A stretch of DNA of 6,680 nucleotides from Desulfuromusa sp. Its GTDB lineage: Bacteria > Desulfobacterota > Desulfuromonadia > Desulfuromonadales > Geopsychrobacteraceae. The translations under genes and the position numbers were made by a program. The stretch spans positions 1-6,680 of the forward strand of contig JAGGWI010000227.1 of the NCBI GenBank assembly GCA_021157505.1, in the 5' to 3' direction. The notes beneath the pieces are model-generated. The model was not told where the DNA came from, did no database searches, and was given only the letters and a program-made list of their open reading frames with translations. Shown one piece after another: positions 5,593 through 6,680 of this stretch. Every line of letters starts with the position of its first letter. Position 1 is the stretch's first letter.

Positions 5593-6264
5593 ATGCGTAT
5601 TCTTGTTGTTGAGGATGAAAAAAAAGTTTCAACATTCATACAGCGAGGGCTTGAGGAAGAGGGTTTTACCGTTGATGTTGCTTTTGATGGTGAAGAGGGG
5701 CTTAAGAAGGTAGAGGCGCAATCTTATGATCTGATTTTAATGGATGTCATGTTGCCCAAAATGGATGGATTGGCTGCAATTAAATCTCTACGTGACCAGG
5801 ATATCCAGACCCCGGTTCTCTGTTTGACGGCTCGAGATTCAGTTGATGATAAGGTCTCCGGTCTTGATATCGGTGCCGATGATTATCTGGCCAAACCATT
5901 TGCCTTTGTTGAACTGGTCGCCCGTTGTCGGGCTTTGATCCGGCGTGGTTCCAATGTCCGAGGGGCAGAGATATTTTTTGCCGATCTCCGACTTGATCCG
6001 GTTGCCCATAAGGTCTGGCGAGCTGGAGATGAGATTACTCTGACATCCAAAGAGTATGCGTTGATGGAATATTTTATCCGTAACCCAAATCGGGTTTTGA
6101 CGCGACTGATGATTGCTGAGAATGTCTGGGATTATACTTTTGATTCTTTCACCAATATTATTGATGTCTACGTGAATTATCTACGGAATAAGATCGATCA
6201 GAAATATGATAAAAAATTGATTCATACTGTGCGTGGCGCAGGTTATGCTTTAAAAGAATCCTGA
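5593..6264 (+). CDS. OmpR/PhoB-family DNA-binding response regulator
   Basis: This 223-residue two-component response regulator has a receiver domain (about 1-115) with acidic residues E7/D8, phosphoacceptor D51 in LILMDVMLPKMDG, T79 and K101 (AKPF). A winged-helix DNA-binding domain spans about 128-221, with LTSKEYALMEYF, DVYVNYLRNKID and HTVRGAGYAL. The sequence style is closest to the CusR/CopR heavy-metal subgroup, but that is not enough to name the signal. A strong ribosome binding site (AAGGAG, 5580-5585) stands 7 bases before ATG 5593. All phosphorylation residues are present, so it should be switchable. No histidine kinase gene flanks it in the window: a terminator and the convergent tpiA follow directly, and ygbA precedes. 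It is therefore an apparent orphan whose kinase must lie elsewhere. Confidence 0.94.
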   Translation: MRILVVEDEKKVSTFIQRGLEEEGFTVDVAFDGEEGLKKVEAQSYDLILMDVMLPKMDGLAAIKSLRDQDIQTPVLCLTARDSVDDKVSGLDIGADDYLAKPFAFVELVARCRALIRRGSNVRGAEIFFADLRLDPVAHKVWRAGDEITLTSKEYALMEYFIRNPNRVLTRLMIAENVWDYTFDSFTNIIDVYVNYLRNKIDQKYDKKLIHTVRGAGYALKES

Positions 6265-6277
6265 CCAAAGTTCAGCT

Positions 6278-6318
6278 ACTTCCATCTTCTCCATCGAAAA
6301 GGAGAAGATGGAAGTTTT
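6278..6318 (+). terminator. Rho-independent terminator after the response regulator gene
   Basis: ACTTCCATCTTCTCC (6278-6292) and its exact complement (6301-6315) form a 15-bp perfect stem with an 8-base loop, followed by TTTTCTACTTTT. It begins 14 bases after the stop codon. The stop of the convergent tpiA lies 3 bases beyond the stem; leftward there is no T-tract, so for tpiA it may only mark or protect the mRNA end. Confidence 0.88.
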
Positions 6319-6680
6319 CTACTTTTCAAACCGGACAATTCGGCTAAAATCTTCTGCTTTCAGACTTGCTCCCCCAACCAGTGCGCCGTCAATATCTTCC
6401 TCTGCCATCAACCCATCGACATTGTCGGGTTTAACACTGCCACCGTAGAGAATCCGTGTTTCTGCAGCGACCCCTGAGCTGAATAATTCCTGAACAAGTT
6501 TGCGGATAAATGCGTGGGCTTGTTGTGCTTGTTCCGTTGTTGCTGTTTTTCCAGTACCAATCGCCCAGATTGGTTCGTAGGCGATGATGACCTCAGCCAT
6601 TTGTGCTTCTGTCAGGTTGGCGAGCCCCCCCTTAATCTGTCGACTGAGAATTTCCAGCATCTGTTGATCTTCCCGTTCCT
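6319..6680 (-). CDS. tpiA: Triosephosphate isomerase (C-terminal part, cut by window edge)
   Basis: The enzyme interconverts dihydroxyacetone phosphate and glyceraldehyde-3-phosphate in central carbon metabolism, in the cytoplasm. The stop is at 6319-6321 and the frame is open to the window's right edge, giving about 119 C-terminal residues of a protein usually near 250. The signature AYEPIWAIGTG is present, with the catalytic glutamate at 6574-6576, as are the phosphate-binding ILYGGSVKP and the closing ALVGGASL segment. The residues just inside the edge (EREDQQMLEIL) match the region after the GETLEERE motif of the family. The ATG at 6658-6660 is therefore internal and not the start. It converges on the response regulator gene, and nothing ties it functionally to that gene. 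A run of seven Gs (6625-6631 on the opposite strand) encodes KGGL in frame. Confidence 0.97.
   Translation of the reverse strand, partial: EREDQQMLEILSRQIKGGLANLTEAQMAEVIIAYEPIWAIGTGKTATTEQAQQAHAFIRKLVQELFSSGVAAETRILYGGSVKPDNVDGLMAEEDIDGALVGGASLKAEDFSRIVRFEK

Overview
The window looks like chromosomal DNA from a free-living anaerobic bacterium of the Desulfuromonas/Geobacter/Pelobacter type (Desulfuromonadia, the former Deltaproteobacteria). The clues are a cysteine-rich protein with the PxxKW motif, a secreted fibronectin type III protein of the kind common in that group, a stand-alone Crp/Fnr regulator next to a YgbA-type protein, and moderate G+C. This placement is an inference from gene families. 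No RNA gene, transposon, CRISPR array or phage gene was seen.

Layout. At 1-197 (minus strand) is the start of the PxxKW cysteine-rich gene, cut by the window edge. It diverges from a two-gene operon, manC (442-1866) and manB (1883-3238), which ends in a hairpin terminator at about 3367-3413. Together manC and manB carry all steps from fructose-6-phosphate to GDP-mannose: the PMI domain of ManC, then ManB, then the nucleotidyltransferase domain of ManC. They probably supply surface polysaccharide synthesis.

Convergent with that operon is a secreted fibronectin type III protein (3417-4274, minus). Its second FnIII domain is interrupted by two hydrophobic segments, and the second of these looks like a complete lipoprotein signal peptide. 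It diverges from a Crp/Fnr-family regulator (4380-5063) that is followed after 15 bases by ygbA (5079-5441), a family tied to nitric oxide stress. The gap between the divergent genes carries a perfect 11-bp tandem repeat that ends exactly 10 bp before a perfect TATAAT, the geometry of a Pho box.

An OmpR/PhoB-family response regulator (5593-6264) follows, with no histidine kinase gene beside it inside the window. A 17-bp perfect palindrome lies in its putative promoter. A strong hairpin terminator separates it from the convergent 3' part of tpiA (6319-6680, minus), which runs off the window.

Taken together, the right half reads as a small regulatory cluster (a Crp/Fnr sensor, a nitrosative-stress protein and an apparently orphan response regulator) inserted between housekeeping metabolism genes. 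The best leads are the embedded lipoprotein signal in the FnIII protein, the Pho-box-like repeat, and the Crp-ygbA pair.
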